A stretch of 5,761 bases of DNA from an uncultured Gemmatimonadota bacterium (GCA_946480845.1 CAMLLJ010000175.1:1-5761); one strand, 5' to 3'. Positions 1-5,761 are shown, counted from the stretch's first letter. Made by a program: numbers and translations. The notes: generated by a model from the letters alone, not told the origin.

Positions 1-1139
1 GGGCCGGCGGCGACCACGCCCGCCCGCTGCATCAGCAGCGACGTGCCGGCGCGGGCCTCGCGCCAGGAGAGCCCCCAGCGGCCCGAGACGCCGGGCCCCT
101 GCTCGCCCAGGCCCAGCACCACATTCTCGGTGAGCGACATCTCCGGGATCAGTCCCTCGGTGGTGCGGTCCTCCGGAACGAATGCCACCGGCCCGCGCAC
201 CTCGAGCACGCCCCGGAACGCCGGGATCAGCCCCGCCACGGCGCGCAGCAGCTCGCGCTGGCCGCCCCCCTCCACGGCGGCGACGCCGACCACCTCGCCG
301 GCGCGCACCGAGAAGGCCGCGTTGCGGACGGCGAGCCCGTACCGCCCCTCGCGCGCGATGTCGAGCGCATCCGCGCGGACGAGCGTGGTGCCGGGGCCCG
401 GGGCATCGCGAACCGCGGGAGTGCCGGCCGGCGCACCGAGCATCGCGACCGCGAGCCCATCGGCCGTCTGGTCGCTCGTCAGCCCGGAGAGCGTGACGGC
501 CCCGTGCCGCAGCACCGTCACCCGGTCCGACAGCGCGAGCGCCTCGGGCAGCTTGTGGGTGATCAGCACGACCGCGTTGCCGGCCGCCACGTAGCGACGC
601 ACCGCCTCGAGCAGCTCCTCGGCCTCGCTCGGCGCGAGCACCGCCGTCGGTTCGTCGAGCAGGAGGATCCGTGCGCTCCCTGCAAGCGCCTTGACGATTT
701 CCAGGCGCTGCTTGAGCGCGATGGGCAGCCGCCCCGCGTAGGCGTCGGGATCGAGCGGCAGTCCCGCCGACTCCGAGAGCCGGAGCAGCATGCGCCGGCA
801 CTGATCGGGCCGGACAGGCCATCCCGCGGCGAGCGCGACATTCTCCCAGACCGGCAGCGACGGCACCGACGTCGGGTGCTGGTGCACCATCCCGGCGCCC
901 ATGCGCCGCGCGTCCCGGGGTGAGCGCGGCGGCCGCGGCGCGCCGCCGATGCGCACCGTGCCGGCGTCGGGGCGCACCATGCCGAAGGCGACCTGCATCA
1001 GGGTGGACTTGCCTGCACCGTTCTCGCCGAGGAGCGCATGGATCTCCCCCGGCGCCACCGAGAGCGAAGCGCCGCGCAGTGCCGCCACGGCGCCGTACCG
1101 CTTGTGGATGTCGAGCAGCTCGAGCGCCGGGACGGTCAC
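1..1139 (-). CDS. Tandem-domain ABC importer ATPase (simple sugar/nucleoside type), 3' end outside window
   Basis: Cytoplasmic ATPase that would energise a Bmp-type (nucleoside-like) importer. The 379 visible codons hold NBD1 (about 1-240) and the first half of NBD2 (from about 250). NBD1 has Walker A GENGAGKST (38-46), Q-loop Gln87, Walker B ILLLDEP (158-164) and the H-loop ITHKL (His195). Its ABC signature is unusual: LPIALKQR (138-145) where relatives read like LSVGMQQR. NBD2 has the degenerate Walker A typical of the family (AVEGGGQRE, 288-296, Gln294 in place of Lys) and the VPEDR..GL segment (321-330) characteristic of two-domain RbsA/NupO-like ATPases. The GTG start at 1139 overlaps the TGA of the Nif3-like gene (GTGA), which implies coupled translation; I see no strong Shine-Dalgarno. 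The NBD2 signature, Walker B and C-terminus lie beyond position 1. Family assignment is firm; substrate is inferred from the neighbouring binding protein. Confidence 0.92.
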   Translation of the reverse strand, partial: MTVPALELLDIHKRYGAVAALRGASLSVAPGEIHALLGENGAGKSTLMQVAFGMVRPDAGTVRIGGAPRPPRSPRDARRMGAGMVHQHPTSVPSLPVWENVALAAGWPVRPDQCRRMLLRLSESAGLPLDPDAYAGRLPIALKQRLEIVKALAGSARILLLDEPTAVLAPSEAEELLEAVRRYVAAGNAVVLITHKLPEALALSDRVTVLRHGAVTLSGLTSDQTADGLAVAMLGAPAGTPAVRDAPGPGTTLVRADALDIAREGRYGLAVRNAAFSVRAGEVVGVAAVEGGGQRELLRAVAGLIPAFRGVLEVRGPVAFVPEDRTTEGLIPEMSLTENVVLGLGEQGPGVSGRWGLSWREARAGTSLLMQRAGVVAAG

Positions 1140-1930
1140 AGCCCGGTCGGATGGTCGTGGAATTCCCAGGGAAGGTCGAAGCGGTCCGCGAGATGCGAGG
1201 CCAGCGCCTGCACACCGAGGGTCTCGGTCGCGTAGTGCCCGGCGTAGACGACGTTGAGCCCCCACTCCGTCGCGTCGAAGTAGGTGTGGTGGGGACCTTC
1301 GCCGGTGACCAGGGTGTCGAGACCGGCGTCGCGCGCGGCGCGGATCATCGAGCCGCCGGCGCCGGTCACGATGCCGATCCGCCCGACTCGGGCCGGGCCG
1401 CCCCGGATCACGTGCACCGGCATCGGATGGTGCGACCCCAGTACGCGGCCGAGCTCGGCCTCGAGCGCGTCGAGCGATTCGAGGCCGTGCGGCGCGCGGC
1501 CCCAGACGCCGAGCGGGATCCCCCGGTAGTCGCCGAACCAGCCGTCCACGGTGAGCCCGATCCGCTCGGCGAGCACGACGTTGTTGCCCACCTCCGGATG
1601 GACGTCGAGCGGGATATGCGCGGAGTAGAGCGCCGCATCGGCATCGAGCAGGGCGCGGACTCGCCGGTACCGCCGGCCGGTGAGCGGCGCGTTCCCGTCC
1701 CAGAGCAGGCCATGGTGCACCAGCAGCAGCACGCCGCCTTCGGTGCCGCCCTCGGCCACTGCGGCGTCGATGGTGGCCTGCGAGGCATCCACCGCCGCGA
1801 CGATCTGCCGGACGGCACCGCCGTTCTCGACCTGGAGACCGTTCACCGCTCCGGGCTCGTCCGGCAGCTCGCGGATCCGGAGGTAGCCGTCGAGGTACTG
1901 GGTTACGTCCTGGAGCGCTGCGCCGCTCAC
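1136..1930 (-). CDS. Nif3-like dinuclear metal-centre protein (YbgI/NIF3 family)
   Basis: A 264-residue protein, close to the usual 250-280 of the short Nif3/YbgI form with no inserted middle domain. Family hallmarks in order: NGLQV (30-34), LLVHHGLLW (69-77), YSAHIPLDVH (102-111), GEGPHHTYFDA in the C-terminal half, and AGHYATETLG (230-239). The predicted two-metal ligands are His72, His73, Asp109, His232 and Glu236; their order and the His-x3-Glu spacing match the family. These proteins form hexameric toroids, are soluble and bind two metals. Databases often label them GTP cyclohydrolase I type 2, but the physiological reaction is unsettled. The gene uses a GTG start that overlaps the TGA of the Bmp lipoprotein gene (GTGA), and its own TGA overlaps the ABC ATPase start the same way. 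This places it inside an importer operon, an unusual position that may hint at a role in handling the imported compound (inference). Confidence 0.93.
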   Translation of the reverse strand: MSGAALQDVTQYLDGYLRIRELPDEPGAVNGLQVENGGAVRQIVAAVDASQATIDAAVAEGGTEGGVLLLVHHGLLWDGNAPLTGRRYRRVRALLDADAALYSAHIPLDVHPEVGNNVVLAERIGLTVDGWFGDYRGIPLGVWGRAPHGLESLDALEAELGRVLGSHHPMPVHVIRGGPARVGRIGIVTGAGGSMIRAARDAGLDTLVTGEGPHHTYFDATEWGLNVVYAGHYATETLGVQALASHLADRFDLPWEFHDHPTGL

Positions 1931-2928
1931 GACGACCCCCGCCCGGCGAGCGGGTCGAGCGTGCCGGCGGCGATCGAGTCGGCCGCCGCCTGCACCCGCG
2001 CCATGAGTCCGGGGGGAAGAAGCGAGTCGAGCGCCGGGTTCGGCACGTAGCGGAGAACGCCCCCCTCGACCCCGAAGCTCTTCTGCGCCATGGCGAGCGT
2101 GCCGGCCTGCATCTCCCGCGCGACGAGCAGAAAGGCATGGGGAAGGTCGATGACCGCCGAGCCGGGGACGCGGTCCGGCGCCAGGGCGCGCTGATCGGCG
2201 TTGGCGCCGAAGATGTACGCGGAGCGGCTCTCCTTCACGGCCTGGAAGGCGCCCAGGGCTGCGGCATCGGCATTGTGATGGAGCATGTCGGCTCCGAGGC
2301 GGATGAGGGCGAGCGCCGCCTCCTTCCCGGCCGCGGCGTCTTCCCAGTTGTTGAGGTAGGTGACCCGCGACTGCACCGCCGGCGCGACGGCGCGCGCGCC
2401 GTTGGCCCAGCCATCATACCCGCGCCGCACCGGCGGCAGCTCGACGCCGCCGATGAATCCGATGATGCCGGAGCGGGTGAGTCCGCCCGCCACCATCCCG
2501 GCCAGGTAGGTGGCCTCCTCGATCCTGAAGACCAGCGGCACCACCCGCCCGGCCGCCCGCGCCCCGGAGTTGACCACGAACACCGGCTCCGGATACTCCG
2601 CCGACACCCGCTCGGCCGGGTCCTGGAACTCGAACCCGTTGGAGATGATCAGGTCGTACCCCTGCCGCGCATAGGTGCGAAGCGCTTCCTCCTGCGCGGC
2701 GGGCGTCATCGCCTCGACGTGGCTCACGTCGGCGCCCAGCGAATCGCGGATCCGCTGGAGACCTTCGTAGGCTCCGGAGTTCCAGGCCGCATCGGCAATG
2801 GAGCCCGGGGTGATCAGGGCGACACGGAACCCGGCGGGCTCGGGCCGGCGATCCTGGCACGAAAGTGACAGCACTGAAGCGACAGCGAGCGCGCACAAAC
2901 GAGCCACTGTTGTCGTTTCAGGTGTCAT
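1927..2928 (-). CDS. Bmp/PnrA-family substrate-binding lipoprotein of an ABC importer
   Basis: A 333-residue extracytoplasmic binding protein. Residues 1-24 look like a lipoprotein signal: hydrophobic LCALAVASVLSLS followed by Cys24. The -3 residue is Ser where Leu is usual, so the lipobox is imperfect. The mature part matches the Bmp/PnrA (TmpC) fold: RVALITPGSIADAAWN (35-50) with AYEGL, the ISNGFEFQDP segment (95-104), GIIGFIGGVELPPVRRGYDG (154-173), and YLNNWEDAAAGKEAA (191-205). Known members bind nucleosides. Here the usual Asp-rich DSDQ-like segment reads NADQ (243-246), and the following stretch where a ligand-binding Lys is common reads SAVI (257-260), so the ligand may differ. The ATG at 2928 has only a weak purine-rich upstream stretch (gagcgaga). 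An internal GTG at codon 8 would also leave a normal signal peptide but has no better ribosome site. It is the first gene after the 74-base promoter gap. Confidence 0.9.
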   Translation of the reverse strand: MTPETTTVARLCALAVASVLSLSCQDRRPEPAGFRVALITPGSIADAAWNSGAYEGLQRIRDSLGADVSHVEAMTPAAQEEALRTYARQGYDLIISNGFEFQDPAERVSAEYPEPVFVVNSGARAAGRVVPLVFRIEEATYLAGMVAGGLTRSGIIGFIGGVELPPVRRGYDGWANGARAVAPAVQSRVTYLNNWEDAAAGKEAALALIRLGADMLHHNADAAALGAFQAVKESRSAYIFGANADQRALAPDRVPGSAVIDLPHAFLLVAREMQAGTLAMAQKSFGVEGGVLRYVPNPALDSLLPPGLMARVQAAADSIAAGTLDPLAGRGSS

Positions 2929-2938
2929 GATCTCGCTC

Positions 2939-2969
2939 TGTCACATTCCTGCGCGGGGTCCGTGTCACA
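2939..2969. repeat. Pair of TGTCACA direct repeats in the leader of the lipoprotein gene
   Basis: TGTCACA occurs at 2939-2945 and again at 2963-2969, 24 bases apart start to start. On the transcribed strand this reads TGTGACA. The copy nearer the promoter sits in the quasi-palindrome GTGTGACAC. Both copies fall between the predicted transcription start (about 2970) and the lipoprotein start codon, a plausible place for a repressor operator. The role is inferred; 7-base repeats can arise by chance. Confidence 0.35.
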
Positions 2970-2976
2970 CAAACTT

Positions 2977-3006
2977 ATTATTTCCACAGACTTACGAACT
3001 TATCAA
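2977..3006 (-). promoter_or_regulatory. Predicted sigma70-type promoter of the Bmp-nif3-ABC operon
   Basis: On the minus strand, TTGATA (3006-3001; 5 of 6 to TTGACA) is followed after 18 bases by AATAAT (2982-2977; 5 of 6 to TATAAT). The predicted start of transcription is near 2970, leaving a leader of about 42 bases. The -35 overlaps the bactofilin stop codons. The surrounding 2971-3010 stretch has only 12 G/C in 40 bases, sharply below the flanking genes, as expected of a promoter in a GC-rich genome. An alternative -10, TAATAA (2980-2975), would have a less favourable 20-base spacer. Confidence 0.55.
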
Positions 3007-3437
3007 CGTTTTTCCGGGTCGGTTTCGGCCGAAGCGGCTGTCAGGGGGTCGGCTGACATGTTCACTTCGCCACTGACCCGGCCGCCCTCGAGCACCGAGA
3101 TCCTGGGCGTGTAGATGTCGCCGCGGACGAAGGCGGAGGCCTGGAGCTCGACCCGGTCGGAGGCGCGGATGGTCCCCTGCACTTCGCCCGCTACCACGGC
3201 CTCGTTGGTGATCAGGTCGCCCTCGATCGTGGCGCCGGGCGAGATGATGATCTGCGACGTGGCGCGGATGGTCCCGGTCACCCTGCCCTCGACCTTCACC
3301 ACGCCTTCGGTCTGCAGGTCGCCGGTGATCGTCATGTCGCGCGCGACGATCGACAGCGGCACCCCGTCTCCCTTGCGGCGGTTGAAGGGGGGCTTGGCCG
3401 GCTCGCCTTCGGGGGCGGCACTCGAGAAGATCGCCAT
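3003..3437 (-). CDS. Bactofilin (polymer-forming cytoskeletal protein)
   Basis: A 144-residue bactofilin, a typical length. Bactofilins polymerise without nucleotide into membrane-associated filaments that scaffold cell-wall enzymes and, in Myxococcus, the ParABS apparatus. The beta-helical core spans about 29-127, with repeated Gly/Val/Ile rungs: MTITGDL, VKVEGRVTGTI, ATIEGDL, AVVAGEVQGTI, AFVRGDIYT and GRVSGEV. Flexible tails flank it: a polar, Pro-containing N-terminus and an acidic/Ala-rich C-terminus. The very N-terminus, MAIFSS, is short and hydrophobic like the membrane-targeting leaders known in other bactofilins (inference). I chose the ATG at 3437 because a consensus AGGAGG lies 7 bases upstream. 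A TTG one codon earlier is open but would sit only 4 bases from that site. The ATG shares one base with the peptidase stop (TGATG). The gene ends with tandem in-frame stops, TGA TAA. Adjacency to an M23 peptidase is a recurrent bactofilin context. Confidence 0.95.
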   Translation of the reverse strand: MAIFSSAAPEGEPAKPPFNRRKGDGVPLSIVARDMTITGDLQTEGVVKVEGRVTGTIRATSQIIISPGATIEGDLITNEAVVAGEVQGTIRASDRVELQASAFVRGDIYTPRISVLEGGRVSGEVNMSADPLTAASAETDPEKR

Positions 3438-4234
3438 CAACGTCCCTCCTGAACCAGTGTGAGCGGGTCGATCGAGCGTCCGGCCCGCCGGATCTCGAAG
3501 TGAAGATGTGGAGCGGTGGAGCGGCCGCTGTTGCCGGAGAGCCCCACGACCGTCCCCGGGTCCACGCGCACGCCGCGCGCCGCGAGCACGCGGGACAGGT
3601 GGCCGTACATCGTCTGGTACCCGGACGGGTGGTCGATCAGCACGAACCGCCCGTACTCGGCGTCCTCGCCGGCCTGCGCGATGGTGCCTCCGCCCGAGGC
3701 GCGCACCGGCGTGCCGACGGCGACCGCGATGTCCACGCCGGGATGGGGTTCGTCGTCGCCGCTGTTCTCGATGGCGCCGCGGGTGATGAAGCCGGCGTCA
3801 GGCACCGGCCAGTGCTTCGGCAGCGAGGGTCCGCTCGCATAGTGGGGCGGGCCCGAGCGCGCCACGAGCGCCGGCGCCACGGGGAGGCCCGGGCTCGCGG
3901 CTTCGGCGAGGTCGGGCACCACGTCCACCCCGACCATCCCGCGCACGCGCTCGTAGCCGAGCTGGAGACTGTCGAGTGCGGCGGCGAGGGTGCGGATGCG
4001 CGCGTTGTCGGCTTCGAGCGAGCGCACCTGGCGCTCGAGACCGGGCACCCGGCCCGCCGCGCTCACCAGCGGGCTGATCATGGCGAGTGCCGCGATGATG
4101 GCGAGCACCGACAGTACGCCGAGCCCGACCAGGAGCCGGTAGGTGCCGAGGGAGATGCGCCAGTTGCGCGAGCCGGGCGCGCCGTCACGGTGCACCATGA
4201 CGTGCACGTAGCGGCCGCGTGAGGGTGACGTCAT
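3437..4234 (-). CDS. Membrane-anchored M23 (LytM-type) peptidoglycan endopeptidase
   Basis: A 265-residue protein expected to cut peptide cross-links in peptidoglycan outside the inner membrane. Order: a basic cytoplasmic N-terminus (1-32), one transmembrane helix (about 33-58, VGLGVLSVLAIIAALAMI), a predicted short coiled coil (about 63-98, LERQVRSLEADNARI and on), a Pro/Ala linker, and the M23 domain (about 145-258). Catalytic features are intact: HPGVD (zinc ligands His164 and Asp168), YGHLS (His212), and PHLHFEI (His243 catalytic, His245 zinc ligand). It therefore looks active, unlike degenerate EnvC/NlpD-type regulators. The ATG at 4234 overlaps the parB TGA (ATGA). The frame stays open far upstream, through parB, but that part is arginine-rich nonsense in the wrong frame for parB. 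The stop shares one base with the bactofilin ATG. Position directly before a bactofilin suggests it is recruited or organised by that filament. Confidence 0.95.
   Translation of the reverse strand: MTSPSRGRYVHVMVHRDGAPGSRNWRISLGTYRLLVGLGVLSVLAIIAALAMISPLVSAAGRVPGLERQVRSLEADNARIRTLAAALDSLQLGYERVRGMVGVDVVPDLAEAASPGLPVAPALVARSGPPHYASGPSLPKHWPVPDAGFITRGAIENSGDDEPHPGVDIAVAVGTPVRASGGGTIAQAGEDAEYGRFVLIDHPSGYQTMYGHLSRVLAARGVRVDPGTVVGLSGNSGRSTAPHLHFEIRRAGRSIDPLTLVQEGR
3445..3450 (-). promoter_or_regulatory. Consensus Shine-Dalgarno of the bactofilin gene
   Basis: AGGAGG on the minus strand, 7 bases before the ATG at 3437. It lies inside the last codons of the peptidase gene. It is the strongest ribosome site in the window and settles the bactofilin start. 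It suggests that bactofilin is translated more strongly than its operon partners, as expected for a polymer-forming subunit (inference). Confidence 0.8.
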
Positions 4235-5136
4235 CCGTCGAACGGTGTGCCGAGGATCAGCTCGAGCAGGCGCGCGAGATCGTCGTTGGAGTAGTAGCTG
4301 ATGGTGACGAGGCCGCGCCCCTTGCGCTTCTGGGTGACGCGCACGTCGGTGCCGAGGCGCTTGCGGAGCGCATCCTCGACGCGCCGCGCATCGGCGGAGA
4401 CGTGGAGCGTGCGCGGTTCCTTTGCGCGTGCCGCACCGGCGGCGGGCGGTGCGTCGGCGGCCGGAGCCGCGCCGCCGTTCCGGACGCGCGCTTCGACGTC
4501 GCGCACGCTCAAGCCCGCCGCCGCCGCCTCGCGCCCGAGCGCGAGCATCGCGTCGTCGGAATCGAGCGCGAGCAGCGCGCGCGCATGGCCCTCGCTCAGC
4601 CGCCCGTCGTGCACCATGGCCCGCAGCTCGGCGGGGAGCTTGAGCAGGCGGAGGAGGTTGGCGACGGTGGAGCGGTTCTTCCCCACCATGCGCGCCACGT
4701 CGGCCTGGGCGACGTGGAACTGCTCGATGAGGCGCTGGTAGCCCTGCGCCTCGTCGATGGGCGAGAGATCGTTGCGCTGGAGGTTCTCGATGAGTGCCAG
4801 GGTGAGGAGCGTCTGGTCGTCGGCCTCCTTCACCACCGCGGGCACCTGCGGCCACCCGAGCTCCTGCACGGCGCGCAGCCGCCGCTCGCCAGCGATCAGC
4901 TCGAACCCGCTGCCGCGCGACCTGACGATGATCGGCTGCAGCAGCCCCGACGCCGAGATGGACGCGACCAGCTCCGCGAGCGCGGCCGGATCGAACTGCG
5001 TGCGCGGCTGGAAGGGATTGGGACGCACCTGCGCGACGGGCAGCTCGCGCAGCGCGCCCTGCGCTTCCGCCTGCTCGCGCGACACCGGGCCGAGCAGCGA
5101 CTCGAGGCCGCGGCCGAGGCGGCGGCCGCCGGTCAC
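4231..5136 (-). CDS. parB: Chromosome-partitioning protein ParB (CTP-dependent sliding clamp)
   Basis: A 301-residue ParB that loads at parS sites, spreads as a CTP-bound clamp and stimulates ParA. N-terminal RRLGRGLESLLG (5-16) is the ParA-activating motif. The CTP-binding N-domain follows: VRPNPFQPRTQFD (37-49), SISASGLLQPIIVR (59-72), GERRLRA (83-89, phosphate-contacting box) and ENLQRNDLSPIDEA (117-130). The parS-reading helix-turn-helix is around 142-168 (VAQADVARMVGKNRSTVANL). A low-complexity Ala/Pro/Gly linker (about 221-238) leads to the C-terminal dimerisation domain (about 245-298, ending LARLLELILG). All domains are intact, and length is standard for chromosomal ParB. The GTG start at 5136 overlaps the parA TGA (GTGA) and is preceded by GAGGTG with a 5-base gap. 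Its own stop overlaps the peptidase ATG. Confidence 0.97.
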   Translation of the reverse strand: MTGGRRLGRGLESLLGPVSREQAEAQGALRELPVAQVRPNPFQPRTQFDPAALAELVASISASGLLQPIIVRSRGSGFELIAGERRLRAVQELGWPQVPAVVKEADDQTLLTLALIENLQRNDLSPIDEAQGYQRLIEQFHVAQADVARMVGKNRSTVANLLRLLKLPAELRAMVHDGRLSEGHARALLALDSDDAMLALGREAAAAGLSVRDVEARVRNGGAAPAADAPPAAGAARAKEPRTLHVSADARRVEDALRKRLGTDVRVTQKRKGRGLVTISYYSNDDLARLLELILGTPFDG

Positions 5137-5761
5137 TGCGCCACCTCGGCGCCCGGCGCCGGTTCCGCGCCCGGCGCGGGCGCATCGCCTTCATCGTTCG
5201 TCTCCGCCGCCTGCCCGGCGACGATCGCGTCGGTGGTGGGCACCGAGAGATCGGGATCGTCGAGGATGTCGTCGCCGGGCGCGGCGCCGCTGGTGCGGCG
5301 GAGCAGCTCCTGGCCCACCGCGAGATAGCTCCGCGCGCCGACCGACTGCACGTCGTAGAGGAGGATCGGCTTCCCGAAGCTCGGCGCTTCCGCGAGGCGC
5401 ACGTTGCGCGGGATCGCGGTGCGGAACACCTGCTGGCCGAAGTACTCCTTCGCGTCCTCCACCACCTGGCGGCAGAGGTTGAGTCGCGAGTCGTACATGG
5501 TGAGCAGCACACCGTCGATCGCGAGCGACGGATTGAAGTTCTGCTGCACCAGGCGGATGGTGTTGAGGAGCTGGGAGATTCCCTCGAGCGCGTAGTACTC
5601 GCACTGGATCGGGATGATCACGCCCTGCGCCGCGGTGAGCACGTTGAGCGTGAGCAGCCCGAGCGAGGGCGGGCAGTCGATGAGCACGTAGTCGTAGCGG
5701 TCGTGTGCATCGCGCAGCGCGTCGCGCAGGGCGGATTCGCGGTCCTGGTGCGCCACGAGCT
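5133..5761 (-). CDS. parA: Chromosome-partitioning ATPase ParA/Soj, N-terminus outside window
   Basis: The C-terminal 208 visible codons of a ParA ATPase, which forms an ATP-dependent gradient on the nucleoid that moves ParB-parS complexes. Walker B (YVLIDCPPSLGLLTLN) is present, followed by PIQCEYYALEGISQLL, TMYDSRLNLCRQVV and the conserved IPRNVRLAEAPSFGKPI segment, which match chromosomal Soj/ParA closely. The N-terminal part with the deviant Walker A lies past 5761; a GTG at 5756 is internal and not a start. After the usual family end (SYLAVGQELLRR) the protein continues for about 53 residues. This tail is rich in Asp, Glu, Ala and Pro and contains a tandem PAPGAE pair. Such a tail is not part of the ATPase fold. 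Its stop overlaps the parB GTG. Confidence 0.95.
   Translation of the reverse strand, partial: LVAHQDRESALRDALRDAHDRYDYVLIDCPPSLGLLTLNVLTAAQGVIIPIQCEYYALEGISQLLNTIRLVQQNFNPSLAIDGVLLTMYDSRLNLCRQVVEDAKEYFGQQVFRTAIPRNVRLAEAPSFGKPILLYDVQSVGARSYLAVGQELLRRTSGAAPGDDILDDPDLSVPTTDAIVAGQAAETNDEGDAPAPGAEPAPGAEVAQ
5142..5147 (-). promoter_or_regulatory. Shine-Dalgarno of parB
   Basis: GAGGTG on the minus strand, 5 bases before the GTG start of parB and inside the last codons of parA. It supports the GTG as the real start in a translationally coupled pair. Confidence 0.6.

Noticed and set aside
920..2050. Long plus-strand open frames (for example 920-2050, 2137-2868, 3500-4222 and 4219-5328)
   Set aside because: All lie antisense to well-recognised genes, show no family motifs and have biased Arg/Ala/Pro/His composition, so they are mirror frames of GC-rich coding DNA.
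2914..2929. Possible parS site CGTTTCAGGTGTCATG near the partition genes
   Set aside because: Only 10 of 16 bases match TGTTTCACGTGAAACA. The left half is fair but the right half is poor, and the site is the start of the lipoprotein gene. No convincing parS was found in the window.
2980..3008. DnaA-box-like sequences ATTTCCACA (2980-2988) and TTATCAACG (3000-3008), suggesting oriC
   Set aside because: Each matches TTATCCACA at 7 of 9 positions. Two weak matches in a 74-base AT-rich promoter gap, without dnaA or other origin genes visible, do not support an origin.
3024..3039. GCCG-CTT-CGGC hairpin and palindrome TTCGGCCGAA near the bactofilin gene end as a terminator
   Set aside because: The stem is only 4 base pairs, lies inside the coding sequence and has no following T-run on the transcribed strand. 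No terminator is supported, so read-through into the importer operon remains possible.
3437..5512. A 691-codon open frame on the minus strand ending at the peptidase stop
   Set aside because: Only the last 265 codons are a real protein. Upstream, the frame crosses parB and parA out of frame and gives arginine/alanine-rich nonsense, typical of open shadows in GC-rich DNA. The ATG at 4234, overlapping the parB stop, is the sensible start.

Overview
The window is a dense, GC-rich (roughly 70% G+C by eye) bacterial chromosomal segment. All seven recognisable genes lie on the minus strand, so transcription runs from high to low coordinates. Gene content (ParABS partition genes, an M23 peptidase with a bactofilin, a Bmp-type ABC importer) and composition suggest a free-living GC-rich bacterium such as a member of Gemmatimonadota. 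That placement is inference from style and content; no marker gene here proves it, and Myxococcota or similar groups remain possible.

Region A (about 5761 to 3003) is a partition and cell-envelope operon: parA (5' end outside the window), parB, a single-pass membrane M23/LytM-type peptidase, and a bactofilin. The genes overlap by 4, 4 and 1 bases, so they are probably translationally coupled. ParA and ParB segregate the chromosome origin. Bactofilin polymers and M23 endopeptidases act together in local peptidoglycan remodelling in several bacteria. The layout therefore ties origin segregation to cell-shape control.

Region B (2929-3002) is the only intergenic gap, 74 bases long. It is strikingly AT-rich next to its surroundings. 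It carries a good sigma70-like promoter (TTGATA, 18-base spacer, AATAAT) reading into the next operon, and two copies of TGTGACA just downstream of the predicted start site.

Region C (2928 to 1) is an ABC-importer operon: a Bmp/PnrA-family substrate-binding lipoprotein, a Nif3-like dinuclear-metal protein, and a tandem-domain ABC ATPase cut off by the window edge. Both junctions are 4-base GTGA overlaps. The permease genes expected for such an importer are not visible and probably lie beyond coordinate 1. The ligand is probably a nucleoside or related small molecule, but sequence alone does not fix it.

No RNA genes, mobile elements, CRISPR arrays or convincing terminators are visible. Most points worth a second look concern gene arrangement, one regulatory spacer and some altered motifs; I see no clearly unknown protein family.
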